This document shows, piece after piece, positions 51,929-62,368 of a stretch of 64,000 bases of DNA. The notes below the pieces were generated by a model. It was not told where the DNA came from. It made no database searches and saw nothing but the letters and a program-made list of their open reading frames with translations. The translations under genes and the position numbers were made by a program. The stretch spans positions 1,674,001 to 1,738,000 of the forward strand of contig AP019416.1 of NCBI GenBank assembly GCA_004295565.1. Reading direction: 5' to 3'. Source of the DNA: Vreelandella olivaria. Its GTDB lineage: Bacteria; Pseudomonadota; Gammaproteobacteria; Pseudomonadales; Halomonadaceae. Numbering within the stretch: the first letter of the stretch is position 1; each line of letters opens with the position of its first letter.

Positions 51929-52814
51929 ATGAGTGAGTCCTTTACTACCTGGCAGGCCCGCTTCGAAAAGCTGCGCTCCAACAAATTTTTGAAGCGGTAG
52001 TGATCGCGATTATCGTCATCTCTGCCCTGGTGATCGGGGCCAAGACCTATGATGAAACCACTCAGGTCGAGCAGTGGCTGCTCTATCTCGATATCGCGGT
52101 AACGATTTTTTCCTGATTGAAATTTTAATCAGGATGGCCGCAGAGCGCAGCCTCCTCGACTTCTTCAAAAAGGGCTGGAACGTTTTTGATTTCCTGATTG
52201 TGACCGCCAGCCTCATTCCCATGGACGACTCGGAAATGGTGTTGTTGGCAAGGTTGCTGCGCATTTTCGGGTGTTACGCCTGGTCTCGATGATTCCCGAG
52301 CTGCAGATGCTCCTTAGCGCCCTGGTGAAGTCGGTGCCGCGGATGGGCTATGTGGTGCTGCTGATGTTTATCATCTTCTATATATACGCCGCCATTGGCA
52401 GTTTTCTGTTTCACAATGTCGACGAGGGGCTATGGGGCAATATTTCCCTGGCGATGCTCACGCTGTTTCAAGTGGCGACGTTTGAGAGCTGGGCCACCGC
52501 CGTGCTCTATCCCGCCATGGAGGTTTACCCCTACGCCTGGATCTATTTCTTAACGTTTATCTTTTGAACGCCTTTATTTTTCTCAATATGATGATTGGTA
52601 TTGTGTTGGACGTGATGCAGAAAGAGAGCGCGCAAATGGCGCTGGACAACGGCGAGGGTGAAGAAGCCGAGCTGCAGTCGCTGCGCAATGACGTTCGCGG
52701 ACTGAAAGCCCAGCTTGACCGCATGGAGTCAGCCCTCGCTCAAGCCTATTCGACAGCCCCACGCACCAGAGTGAAGCGGGCGGCAAGCACACCGATAAGC
52801 CCACAACTGACTGA
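51929..52814 (+). CDS. Voltage-gated ion channel of the bacterial NaV (NaChBac) family
   Basis: A single-domain six-helix channel of about 296 residues that would assemble as a tetramer. The S4 voltage sensor LLARLLRIFRVLRLVS carries four regularly spaced arginines. The pore segment TLFQVATFESWATAVLYP matches the bacterial sodium-channel filter region (typically TLESWS), with Glu-Ser-Trp kept and Phe replacing Leu. S6 (FLNAFIFLNMMIGIVLDVM) is followed by an acidic neck and a C-terminal coiled coil (LRNDVRGLKAQLDRMES), as in NaV proteins. Five missing bases in T or C runs break the frame (near 51992, 52113, 52270, 52565, 52745). The probable stop is 52812-52814. Divergent from the Mrp antiporter operon. 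Confidence 0.88.
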
Positions 52815-52830
52815 TTTTAGGAGAGCCGCC

Positions 52831-54536
52831 ATGATGTTGACTGATCCTGCCAAAAGTACCGCCCCTTTGTGGCCGTTGACCTGCCCGACCGCCAGTGGCC
52901 GAACAAGCGTATCGAAACGGCGCCTATCTGGTGCAGCGTTGACTTGCGCGACGGCAACCAGTCACTGATCGACCCCATGGATCAGGAGCGTAAACAGCGC
53001 TTTTTCGACATGCTGCTCAAGGTTGGGTTTAAACAGATAGAGGTAGGGTTCCCGTCAGCATCGCAAACGGACTTCGATTTTGTGCGCTCGCTGATAGAGC
53101 AGGATAAAATTCCTGAGGATGTGACCATTCAGGTGCTGACCCAGGCGCGCCCGCACTTGATTGAACGCACTTTTGAAGCCTTGAAAGGCGCCAAGAACGC
53201 CATTGTCCACGTTTATAACGCTACTGATCCCATGTTCCGCCGGGTGGTGTTTAACGTTGATAAGCCTGAGTGCGTGCAAATCGCCGTGGAGGCGACACAG
53301 CAAATTCGTGCTCAGATGGATGCCGCACCAGAAACCAACTGGACGTTTCAGTACTCGCCGGAGCTCTTCACTACCACCGAGATGGACTTTGCCGTTGAGA
53401 TCGTCGAAGCGGTGATGGAGACCTTCAAACCTACCGCCGACAACCGCATGATCGTCAACCTGCCGGCCACGGTGGAAGTCGCCACGCCGAATAACTATGC
53501 CGACCAGATCGAATGGTTCTGTCGCCACGTCAAAAACCGCGACCACTTGATTGTCAGCGTTCATCCCCATAACGACCGGGGTACCGGCGTAGCGGCAGCA
53601 GAGCTTACGCTGATGGCCGGGGCCGACCGGGTTGAGGGCACGCTGTTCGGTAACGGCGAGCGTACCGGCAATGTGGATATCGTCACCTTGGCCATGAACA
53701 TGTATACCCAGGGCGTTCACCCACAGCTCGACTTCTCCAATATTACCCCCATCATGCGCGAAGTGGAGTACTGCAACCAGTTGCCGGTGCATCCCCGCCA
53801 CCCTTACGTGGGCGACCTGGTGTTTACCGCCTTCTCCGGCTCCCACCAGGACGCGATCAAAAAAGGCATGGCGGATCGGCGCGCCAACCCTGATGCCGTT
53901 TGGGACGTCCCTTATTTGCCTATCGATCCGCTGGATGTGGGCCGCAGCTACGAAGCCGTTATCCGGGTTAACAGCCAGTCGGGAAAAGGCGGTGTGTCCT
54001 ACCTGCTGGAGCAGGAGCACGGTATTGAGCTACCGCGTCGGCTCTCCATTGAGTTCAGTCAGGTCGTTCAGGAAGTGGCTGAGCGCACCGGTAAAGAAAT
54101 TACCTCGCAGATGATTTATCAGGCCTTTGCCGATGAGTATTTGGAGCAGTGTGCCCCCTTTGCCTTGGTTAACCACCGCCTGTCGTCTGAACCCGATAGC
54201 CCTAAAGTCACGCTGGAAGCGGTTGTGGAGAGTGATGGCAGCCGCCAAACGCTAAAAGGAGAAGGCAACGGCCCGTTGGCGGCCTTTATTAAAGCGCTGG
54301 TAGCCGCTGGCCACGAGGTAGAGATTATCGATTACCACGAGCACTCCCGGGGCCAGGGCGCCGATGCCGAAGCCATTGCCTACGTGGAAGTGCGTATCGA
54401 CGGCAAAGCGGTGTTTGGCGTGGGCACGGATGAGAGCATCACCAGCGCCTCCATGAAAGGGGTGCTGAGCGCCATCAATCGCCATCACTCCACCCAGCCC
54501 GCGGCGGCGAACGTGACGGCGGAGACGTTGGGGTAG
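52831..54536 (+). CDS. leuA: 2-isopropylmalate synthase (long form)
   Basis: The first enzyme of leucine synthesis, about 569 residues. A TAGGAG site precedes ATG 52831. A missing A near 52855 breaks the frame before [18 protein letters not shown] (split), the opening of the long, actinobacterial/yeast-like LeuA class. The metal site is [13 protein letters not shown], with [10 protein letters not shown] and [12 protein letters not shown]. The C-terminal regulatory LeuA dimer domain, which binds leucine, extends to the end. It is followed by the Wadjet genes after 55 bases. Confidence 0.95.
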
Positions 54537-54591
54537 ACGAAGCGCTTATAGCCAACCAGCTTAGATATCAATATGGCCAGCTAAGGTAACA

Positions 54592-56094
54592 ATGGACAGT
54601 AACCCCCAGCAACGCACGCGCCACTATATCGCTGCGCGCAAGCAGCACCCTGCCTGGCTGTTGCTGGCATCGCCCCGTGCCCCTCTGGTACTGGGCTGCC
54701 TGACCTCGCTGTTTGAATTCAGCGAAGACGGTATTGCCGAGGCGGATGCGTTGGAGGCACTGTCGCAGATGTTGGGGCGCTATGCCGAACAGGATGAGTA
54801 CGCCATCGACCCCGACAATACACGGCTGCAGGCCGGGCGCGAGCTGCGCCAATGGATCCGGCGTGGCTTGGTCACTGAGCGTGGTCAGCGTTTGTATGCC
54901 ACCGATGCCTTGTCAGCGGCGATTCAGTTTATCGACTCGCTGGATAATCGCATTATGACCTCCACCGCCTCGCGGCTGTCGGTGGTGCAGCGTGAGATCG
55001 AAAACCTGGAAGTGGGCCTCAACCCCAACCCCGAGAGCCGTAAGGCATCGATCCGACGCAAAATCCAACAGTTGGAGAGTGAATTGGCCGATGCGGAAGC
55101 TGGACATGTGCCGGTGCTTGCCGAGGCAGAAGCCGTTGAGCGTATCCGTGAGGTGTTTAATCTCGCCACCGGGCTGCGGGCCGACTTTCGCCGGGTGGAA
55201 GACTCCTGGCGGGAGGCTGATCGCCAACTGCGCCAGTCGATCATGTCCGAAAAGTACCACCGGGGCGATATCGTGGATCGCTTGCTGGATGGTCAGGAAG
55301 CGCTGCTGGATACCCCGGAAGGGCGCGTGTTCGATAGTTTCCTCCAACAACTACGCCAGACTGCCGCGCTGGATATGATGCGCCAGCAGCTCCGCACCAT
55401 TCTGATCCATCCCGCCGCAGAAAAAGCGCTTAATCGTTTACAGCGCCAGGATCTTAAACTGCTGCGTATGCGGCTGATACTGGAAAGCCAAGCCGTTTTG
55501 CAAGCCCGGGCGCGCAGCGAAAAGGATGTTAAAGGCTTTATCAAAACTGGGCTGGCCGCTGAACACCACCGGGTGGGGCAGTTGCTCAACGACATCTTCA
55601 ACACCGCTCAAGACCTAGACTGGCAGCGCCAAAAGGTGCGCCGGTCAGAGGTAGCGTCGCTGCCGCCCTTGGGCTTTGCCTTGGGTAACTTGTCGGTGGT
55701 CGAGCGGCTGCGTTTCAAAACGCTTGAAAACGAGCAGGAGGAGGCGCTTAACCTTGCCCAGCAGGAGAGTGACTTGAGCGATATTGAGGCCGAGTTCTGG
55801 GACTCCCTGGATGGGCTGGACCGCGACGCCCTGGTGCAGGAGACGCTGGCGCTGCTGGCAGCAGAAGGGCGTCCGTTTACCCTGGCGGAACTGGCCGAGC
55901 GCCTGCCGCCCAGCCATGATCTGGAAACCCTGGCGCTATGGCTGGGTATGGCCCGGGAAGCGGGCATCGAGATTGCCGGGCAGGAGACGCAAGAGCTGGT
56001 GCTCACTGATGAGGAGCAGTGCGACTGGCTATTTCGGGTGCCCATGGTCACCTTAAGTGAAGAGGCCTTGAGCGGTATTGAGTGGGAGTTTTAA
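54592..56094 (+). CDS. jetA: Wadjet protein JetA (MksF-like, DUF3375)
   Basis: An intact 500-residue cytoplasmic kleisin-like subunit of the Wadjet/MksBEFG condensin complex. ATG 54592 has AAGG upstream. The DUF3375 N-terminal winged-helix part (HPAWLLLASPRAPLVLGCL) is followed by long helices rich in Glu, Arg and Gln (about residues 125-200 and 260-345) and a C-terminal winged-helix part that ends in GIEWEF. JetA links the JetC heads. The next gene starts three bases after the stop, and all four jet genes are co-directional. Confidence 0.92.
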   Translation: MDSNPQQRTRHYIAARKQHPAWLLLASPRAPLVLGCLTSLFEFSEDGIAEADALEALSQMLGRYAEQDEYAIDPDNTRLQAGRELRQWIRRGLVTERGQRLYATDALSAAIQFIDSLDNRIMTSTASRLSVVQREIENLEVGLNPNPESRKASIRRKIQQLESELADAEAGHVPVLAEAEAVERIREVFNLATGLRADFRRVEDSWREADRQLRQSIMSEKYHRGDIVDRLLDGQEALLDTPEGRVFDSFLQQLRQTAALDMMRQQLRTILIHPAAEKALNRLQRQDLKLLRMRLILESQAVLQARARSEKDVKGFIKTGLAAEHHRVGQLLNDIFNTAQDLDWQRQKVRRSEVASLPPLGFALGNLSVVERLRFKTLENEQEEALNLAQQESDLSDIEAEFWDSLDGLDRDALVQETLALLAAEGRPFTLAELAERLPPSHDLETLALWLGMAREAGIEIAGQETQELVLTDEEQCDWLFRVPMVTLSEEALSGIEWEF

Positions 56095-56096
56095 GC

Positions 56097-56854
56097 ATGG
56101 CGGGTGTATTTGATCGAATTGTTAAGCAACAGGACATGGATAAGAGCAGCGAAGAGGAATTGCCTGATCAGCCCCGTGAACCGACTTCAGTGCATCAAAG
56201 TAACGCACTGGATGCTGCTGGTGAGGAGATAAACAGTGAAACCTCCGCCCGCACCGACGTTAAGCTGCGTGAAGTGGTTCAGGAACTGCTGCGCATGGGG
56301 CTCTTGGAAGAGAGCCAACGCCCCATCTTTACCGCGCGGCCCTCGTTGCCATGGAGCGGCTTAATGCCACCTTAGAGCCACTGGATTTAATCGCCCGTGC
56401 CGATGAGATCCGTGGACTAGTATTTCTGGCGATACGCCATGGGGATGCCGACGCGCCCCAGGATGATTGGTCGCATCCATTGGTGCGCAAGCAGCGGCTG
56501 AATCTGGAACAGACGCTACTGGTGGCGATTTTGCGTCAGTACTTTATTGCTTACGAGCAGGACGCGGGTACGGGCGCCGGCGAGGCCATGGTGGCGGTTG
56601 ACGAACTGATTCCGCAGATGCAGGTGTACCTGGGCGAAAGTGGCAGCGAGGCCCGGGAGCGTACACGCATACTGCAACTGCTGGATCAGCTCAAAGGCCA
56701 CGGCCTGGTATCGGCGCCGGACAGCCACGAACGGGTGGCCATCCGGCCAATGATTGCCCACCTGGCCAACCCGGAAAATCTTACCGCGTTGCTGTATGAG
56801 TTAAAGGCGCGGGTAGCTGCGGAGAGTAGTGACCACGGGGAGAGCGCGTTATGA
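56097..56854 (+). CDS. jetB: Wadjet protein JetB (MksE-like, DUF4194)
   Basis: About 252 residues after one base is restored near 56332; the sequence then joins MGLLEESQRP to LYRAALVAMERLN. An acidic, disordered N-terminal 60 residues precedes the DUF4194 winged-helix domain (LRQYFIAYEQDAG, LQLLDQLKGHGLV, IRPMIAHLANPENL). In the complex it binds the JetA kleisin like MksE or MukE. Its stop overlaps the jetC start (ATGA). Confidence 0.9.
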
Positions 56855-59800
56855 CCACCACGACGCTTAGCCAGCCTTCGCTACTGGAGGAGGCTCAAGA
56901 GAGCGGTTGGCAACTGGCCCCCACCTATATTTTGCAAACTCTGGAGCTGTTTAACTGGGGCGGCTTTGGCGGTATGCACAGAGCCGATATTGACGCCCAG
57001 GGCAGCGCCATCATCGGCCCCACTGGCAGTGGCAAAACCACCCTGGTGGATGCCTTGATGACCCTGCTCACGGCCAATCCCAAATACAATCTCGCCTCTA
57101 CTGGTGGCCATGAGAGTGACCGGGATCTGGTCTCTTACGTTCGCGGGGTGAGTGGCCCAGGGGATGGCGGTGAGGGACAGTCGCATATCGCCCGACCCGG
57201 CAAGACCGTGACCGGTCTTGTGGCGACGCTCAGCAATGGTGAAAGCCTGGTGCGTATCGGTGCGCTGCTGTGGTTTGACGGCACCAGCATGTCCCCGTCG
57301 GATATGAAAAAGCTATGGCTTTTAGTACCGCCCCGAGCATACCTTGCAACGCTGGCTGACGCTGCAACAGGAAGGTGGCATGCGCGCCTTGCGGCAACAG
57401 GATAAAACCGATACCGGGATTTGAACCTACCCCAGCAAAAAGGGCTTTTTAGCAAGGCTGCGCGACTTTTTGAAGTGCGTGATAACGCTTTTAACCTGCT
57501 TAATCGCGCGGCAGGGCTGAAGCAGCTCAACAGTATCGATGAGATTTTTCGCGAGCTGGTGCTGGACGATAACGCCCAGTTTCAGCGCGCCCGGGAAGTC
57601 GCGGATAGTTTCGATGACCTTACCGCCATTCACGAAGAGCTCGAAATTGCCCGCCGCCAGCAGCGCTCCCTGGAACCCATCAACACCGGCTGGGAAAAGT
57701 ACCAGCGCAACCAAACACAGCTGGATGACCAGGAAACGCTCAGCCGGGTGCTGCCGGTGTGGTTTGGCGAACAGGCCCACCGGCTATGGAAGGCCGAAAC
57801 TGAGCGTCTGCAGCAACAAACCCAGCAGGCCAACGCCGAGTTGGCAGCTGCTGAGGAGAGCCACACTCACCAGCAGCGCACCTGCGAGCGTTTAAATGAA
57901 GCTTATCTGCGTCTGGGCGGTTCGGATATTCAGACCCTGGAAGCGCTGGTCAAGGCAAAGCAAGCCAACCTGGAGCGCTGCCAGCACCATGCGGCAGAGT
58001 ACCAGCGGTTGGCACGTTATCTAGCGTTTGATGATGCTATAGACCGTGAAGCGGTAGCGACCAACCAGATGCTGGCCGCCGAGCAGTTACAGCACGCCCA
58101 GCAAGAGCTCGAAGCCGCCAAACACGCCGCCTTTGAGCAGGGCAGCCAACGCTTTCAGATTGAACGCGAAGGCAGTGAGTTGGAGGATGAGCTGGCTCAG
58201 GTAAAAGCGCGCCCTGGGTCGAATATTCCCGGTCGCTTTCAACAATTCCGCGCTTTACTGGCCGACGCCTTGGAACTTACAGAAGATGACCTGCCCTTTG
58301 TGGCCGAGCTGGTGCAGGTGAAAGAGGGCGAACAGGCCTGGCGCGGCGCGATTGAGCGGGCAATCGGCAGCCACCGGCTACGTATTCTGGTACCGCCGGA
58401 AGCCAGCCGCCAAGCGCTAGACTGGATCAACAGTCGCCATAACGCCCTGCATGTGCGCATCTTTGAAGTGAAACCTGCGCAAGGCCAAGCGCGTTTTTTT
58501 GAGGATGGCTTTACCCGTAAGCTCGACTACAAGGATCACCCCTATCGAGAAGCGGTTAAAGAACTATTAGCAGGGCTGGACAGGCACTGCGTTGGCTCGC
58601 CGGAGATGTTGCGAGACCCCCATGCCATGACGGCGGAAGGGCTGATGTCGGGAAAGGCGCGCTTTTTTGACAAGCAGGATCAGAAGCGGCTAAGCGACGA
58701 TTGGCAAACCGGCTTTGATAACCGCGACCGGCTGGCGGCGTTAAGCGCGCAAATCAGCGAAGCGGAAGCGCGCTTGCAGAGCGCCAAGGCGGCAGAAGAG
58801 CAGGCGAAGGCCTCACTGGCGGCACTTGAACAGCAGGTAGTGTTGTTAACAAAGCTGGCAGAGTTGGACTATGAGGAGATCAACGCGCCCCACGCCGAGC
58901 GTGAATGGCAACAGCAGCAGGATAAACTGGCCGCCTTGACCGCACCCGATTCCGACGCAGCCTCAGCCAAACGCCAACTGGAGCAAGCTCGCGATGAGTT
59001 GGCCACGCTGGAGCAGCAAAAACGCAATGTATTAAGCAGTGCGCCCAGTTAAACAACCGGCTGGAGACCGCCCAAAAAGAGCAGCAGCGAGCGTTTCGCA
59101 AAAGCGAAGCAGGGTTGAAGGAGGCGGAGCGCACCCTGGCCGATGGTCATTTTTCGCCCCTTGATCCACAACAGCTGGCCAACGTTGATGAGCTGGAGCG
59201 CCACGCCGCCGCCCAGTTGCAACAGCAGCTAAACACCCTGATAGCTACCCAAAGCCGACTGGAAAAAGAGCTGGTAAAGGCCATGTCGGATGCCCAGCGG
59301 GAAGACCGCGGGGCGCTATCCGAGGTTGGGCGCGAGCTGGAGGATGTGCCTGAGTACCTGGCCCGGCTCAAGGTGCTCACCGAAGAGGCTCTGCCTGAGA
59401 AGCAACAGCGTTTTCAGGCCTACCTGACCGACTCTTCCGACCAGGGCGTATCGCAACTGCTGGCCACCATTGATGGGGAGGTGGAGCGGATCAAAGAGCG
59501 GTTGGACGACCTCAATAACACCCTACGGCGGGTGGACTTCCAGCGCGGCCGTTACCTGCAGCTGGTGGCGAATAAAGTGGTACATGAAAGCCTGCGCACC
59601 TTTACCCGGGCCAATACGGCGCTCGCCTCGTCACGGTTTGTCGAGGATGGCGGCGAAAGCCAGTACAAGGCGCTGCAACATATTATCGCCCTGCTGCGCG
59701 ATGCCTGCGAACGCCAGCGCACCTTGGGAGCGCGGGCGCTATTGGATCCGCGTTTTAGGCTTGAGTTTAAAGTCGCCATGATCGACCGCGCCGATGGGCG

Positions 59801-60188
59801 GGTGATTGAAACCTGCTCGGGCTCCCAGGGCGGCAGCGGTGGCGAAAAAGAGATTATTGCCTCCTATGTACTCACCGCATCGCTGAGCTACGCGCTGTGC
59901 CCCGATGGCAGCCCGCGGCCACTGTTTGGCACTATCGTGCTGGATGAAGCCTTTTCGCGCAGTTCGAATGCGGTGGCCGGTCGCATTATTGCCGCGCTCA
60001 ACGAATTTCACCTCCACGCGCTGTTTATTACCCCTAATAAAGAGATGCGCTTGCTGCGCAAGCACACCCGCTCGGCGGTGGTGGTGCATCGCCGTGGCAA
60101 TGCCTCCAGCCTAACGCCGATCAGTTGGCAGGCGCTGGATGCCGTGCGTGAAAAACGCCGCAAGAGGCAAGATGAAGTCCCCCGCTGA
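56851..60188 (+). CDS. jetC: Wadjet protein JetC (MksB-like SMC ATPase)
   Basis: The SMC-like motor, about 1,113 residues. The N-terminal head carries GPTGSGKTTL (Walker A, K62) and HESDRDLVSYVRGV. Long coiled coils around a hinge follow, with AWRGAIERAIGSHRLRILVP in the middle. The C-terminal head holds the ABC signature GSQGGSGGEKE and Walker B FGTIVLDEAFSRSS. Breaks cluster at 57336-57480 and near 59045. An apparent in-frame stop near 57420 disappears if two homopolymer bases are restored (TGDLKTYPSKKGFLARLRDF reading). The motor loop-extrudes DNA and senses small circles in studied Wadjet systems. Confidence 0.92.
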
Positions 60189-61315
60189 TATTGCTAGCCG
60201 CCTGGCCAAGCAGTGGCAGCAGCCTTTTGGCGGGTAGAGCGGCTGTTGTCCTCCGATAGCTGGCCACTGGTGATTACCATCGGCAAGCCCTCCGCCCGCC
60301 AGTTCGCTGAGCAGACCGGGCTAGTGCAGGCCCATGTGCAGCGCTGGCGGCAGGTAACCGTCGGTAAGGTGGATTTTCAACCGGTAAACTTCCGAGCGGC
60401 GGCTGAACCGGTGCCTATGCCTGTGCAGTGGGTCTTGCATCAGCCCTCTGAGTGGGCGGCGGCGACCGATGATACCCAGGTACAACAGGAGTTTGCCGCC
60501 CTGGAAACCCTGGTGGCAGGCGTTAATCAGCGCTACCGGGAACTCTTCGTTCGCGAGCGATCCCTATGGCGCAACAAAGCGATTGACGATCTGATTGACG
60601 CCGCCCGCTTAGCGGATGTGCTGCAGCCCGGCATGGCCGAAGGCCGCCCATTAAGGCTGCTCAAAGGGCTGGGGTGGACACCAAATTTATCGAGCGCCAT
60701 AGCGTTTTACTGACACGCCTGCTTGATGAACGCTACGACGGCATGGTGAGTCAACAAGGGTTAAGCGGCTTTCTGGATGCCCCCGACGATAAAGACCACT
60801 GGCTGCTGGTGGTGCCCTTGGCGCCGGGGCTGCTGCCTTTTCAGCGCCAGCGCATCACCGCCAGGGAGCTGGCGGAGGTCGGTTTGCCGGGGGCGCGGGT
60901 GGTGGTGGTCGAGAATGAGCAGTGTGAGCACTTGCTACCCGCCATGCCTGATACTGTGGCGGTTCTTGGCGCAGGGCTGGATATACACTGGCTGGCAGGT
61001 GGGGCGCTGCAACACAAAGTGGTCGCCTATTGGGGCGATATGGATACCTGGGGACTGGTGATGCTGGCCAGGGCCAGGCAGGCGCTGCCCTCGATTACCC
61101 CCCTTAATGACGAGCGAGACCCACTTCAAGGCATTTTGCCACGACAGCGCCGTGCCGGAGCCGGTACCCGCCGAGTTGCCAGCCGCTGGCCTGAACGAGC
61201 GCGAAGTGGCTTTTTCAAGTTTCTTAAAGCGCAGCCCCAGGGGCGCCTGGAGCAGGAGTATCTGCCGGTGGAAGAGGTGCAGCGTGAGCTGCTGGGGTGG
61301 TTAGAGAGCCGCTAG
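60172..61315 (+). CDS. jetD: Wadjet nuclease JetD (MksG-like, DUF3322/DUF2220, Toprim-like)
   Basis: The DNA-cutting subunit, about 382 residues. The start at 60172 overlaps the jetC end by 17 bases, with AGAGG upstream. Breaks near 60228, 60673 and 61105 are single-base. The N-terminal DUF3322 part (WRVERLLSSDSWPLVITIGKP split) and the C-terminal Toprim-like DUF2220 part are both present. Candidate catalytic acids are the glutamate in VVVVENEQ and the aspartates in VAYWGDMDTWG. The family cuts small circular DNA trapped by JetABC. The stop TAG overlaps the stop of the convergent RES toxin gene. Confidence 0.9.
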
Positions 61316-61761
61316 CTCACCAGCCGGGGATCGAGAGGAAACTGCTCAACGGCAAGTTTAGCAAGGCTGGCTTCAGGATGGCGCGGGTTAAACAGATAGT
61401 TGCTGTTATGCGGCACAATCACCGTGGGTACTTTGAGCAGTAAAGCGCTGCCTTCACTCAGCCATTGTGAACCGAGCGAGCGGGTGAGATGCTGTTGCTG
61501 ATGCCAATTTTCTGGCAGTTGCTGCTCAATAGATGTCTCACTGGCAGTTGGGGGGAACTCAACACGCAGTAGCGTAAAACGATCGGGAAGTTCATCTATG
61601 CCCATTTCAAAGTGAACGAGCACCTCAAGCAGTGCCGTCGCAGGCGAGTCGGCCAAATACACCACCGGTTGGCCTTCGTGGTGCCACCGGCCTGCAGTGA
61701 TTGTGCCACCTATGCCTGAGAGATCCGTGTAGTTGGATATTCGCCACGCGACTTTGGTCAC
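61312..61761 (-). CDS. RES domain toxin of a type II toxin-antitoxin pair
   Basis: An intact 149-residue RES-domain protein; members degrade NAD+ in cells (NAD phosphorylase or glycohydrolase activity). The invariant arginine and glutamate regions are WRISN and TAGRWHHEGQPVVYLADSPATALLEVLVH (split), and SALLLKVPTVIVPHNSNYLFNPRHP forms the C-terminal core. It starts with GTG at 61761, overlapping the antitoxin stop (GTGA), so translation is coupled. It is convergent with jetD, and their stop codons share a CTAG. Confidence 0.9.
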   Translation of the reverse strand: MTKVAWRISNYTDLSGIGGTITAGRWHHEGQPVVYLADSPATALLEVLVHFEMGIDELPDRFTLLRVEFPPTASETSIEQQLPENWHQQQHLTRSLGSQWLSEGSALLLKVPTVIVPHNSNYLFNPRHPEASLAKLAVEQFPLDPRLVS

Positions 61762-62172
61762 GCCGACAATCCATAGTGGAGTTGCTGAAGTAGTTCCTCT
61801 ACGGCTTCATAGCCTGGCGTTGTGGTAACTGCCGTCAACGCACTGATTCCCCCAGCGCACGGCGAGGTTTCTCTAACCAGCGAATGGCTTTCTCACGGTT
61901 GCCGAATACGTCTTCGGCGAGAATAACGATTCTACTCGTTCGGTAGAGGCGGTCTCCCTCGTCGGGCGTTAAGGGTTTTCCTTTTGAGCGCCGATGATCA
62001 TGGGTGCGGCGATTGATAATTCCGACACCATAAGCATCAATGCCGTACTCTTTACGTAGCCGCTCAAGGGCATCAAGTGGCACGCCGTTGCGGATCAGTT
62101 CATCCGAGCGTGCGCCAGTAACACCCCCATTAGCGCAATAACGTCACTTTCCACTGCATCAATAGCATCCAT
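61758..62172 (-). CDS. Xre/MbcA/ParS-type antitoxin (DUF2384)
   Basis: About 138 residues once two missing bases are restored (near 62126 and near 61850). The open middle part contains GVPLDALERLRKEYGID and LTPDEGDRLYRTSRIVILAEDVFGNREKAIRWLEKPRRALG (split), the Xre_MbcA_ParS toxin-binding signature. The repaired C terminus reads ALTAVTTTPGYEAVEELLQQLHYG, ending at 61758. It neutralises the downstream RES toxin and should autorepress the operon through its N-terminal DNA-binding part. Confidence 0.88.
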
Positions 62173-62368
62173 GGAAAAGCTCCTTTCCACTGGTTTATGG
62201 CCTTAAGTATAGAATACCTTGTTCTATCCGGCAATTTGCTGTAAATGATTGCGCAAATTGCCTGATGAAAGCGTTGTAAAGAGCAAACGTTGTAAAGAGT
62301 AACTGCTGTCAATTGTCAGCGTTACGCGTATAAATAGCCTGATAGTAGCGCTGCAGCGGGAGGCAGAC
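62173..62368. promoter_or_regulatory. Divergent promoter region of the antitoxin and a membrane protein gene
   Basis: The antitoxin ATG (62172) is preceded on its strand by GGAAAAGGAG. A direct repeat GCAAACGTTGTAAAGAG (around 62282-62298) echoes GCGTTGTAAAGAG just before it (62269-62281), so two roughly 13-16-bp copies lie side by side. That could be an autoregulatory operator. GGGAGG at 62358-62363 is the ribosome site of the plus-strand gene. Confidence 0.4.

Noticed and set aside
53055-54020. A 321-codon open frame antisense to leuA
   Set aside because: It mirrors the leuA codons, has no ribosome site or known domain, and shadow frames of this length are common in GC-rich genes.
57410-57430. 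A genuine nonsense codon inactivating jetC
   Set aside because: The TGA disappears when one G and one A are restored in adjacent runs, and the repaired sequence matches the JetC family; the window has many such errors.
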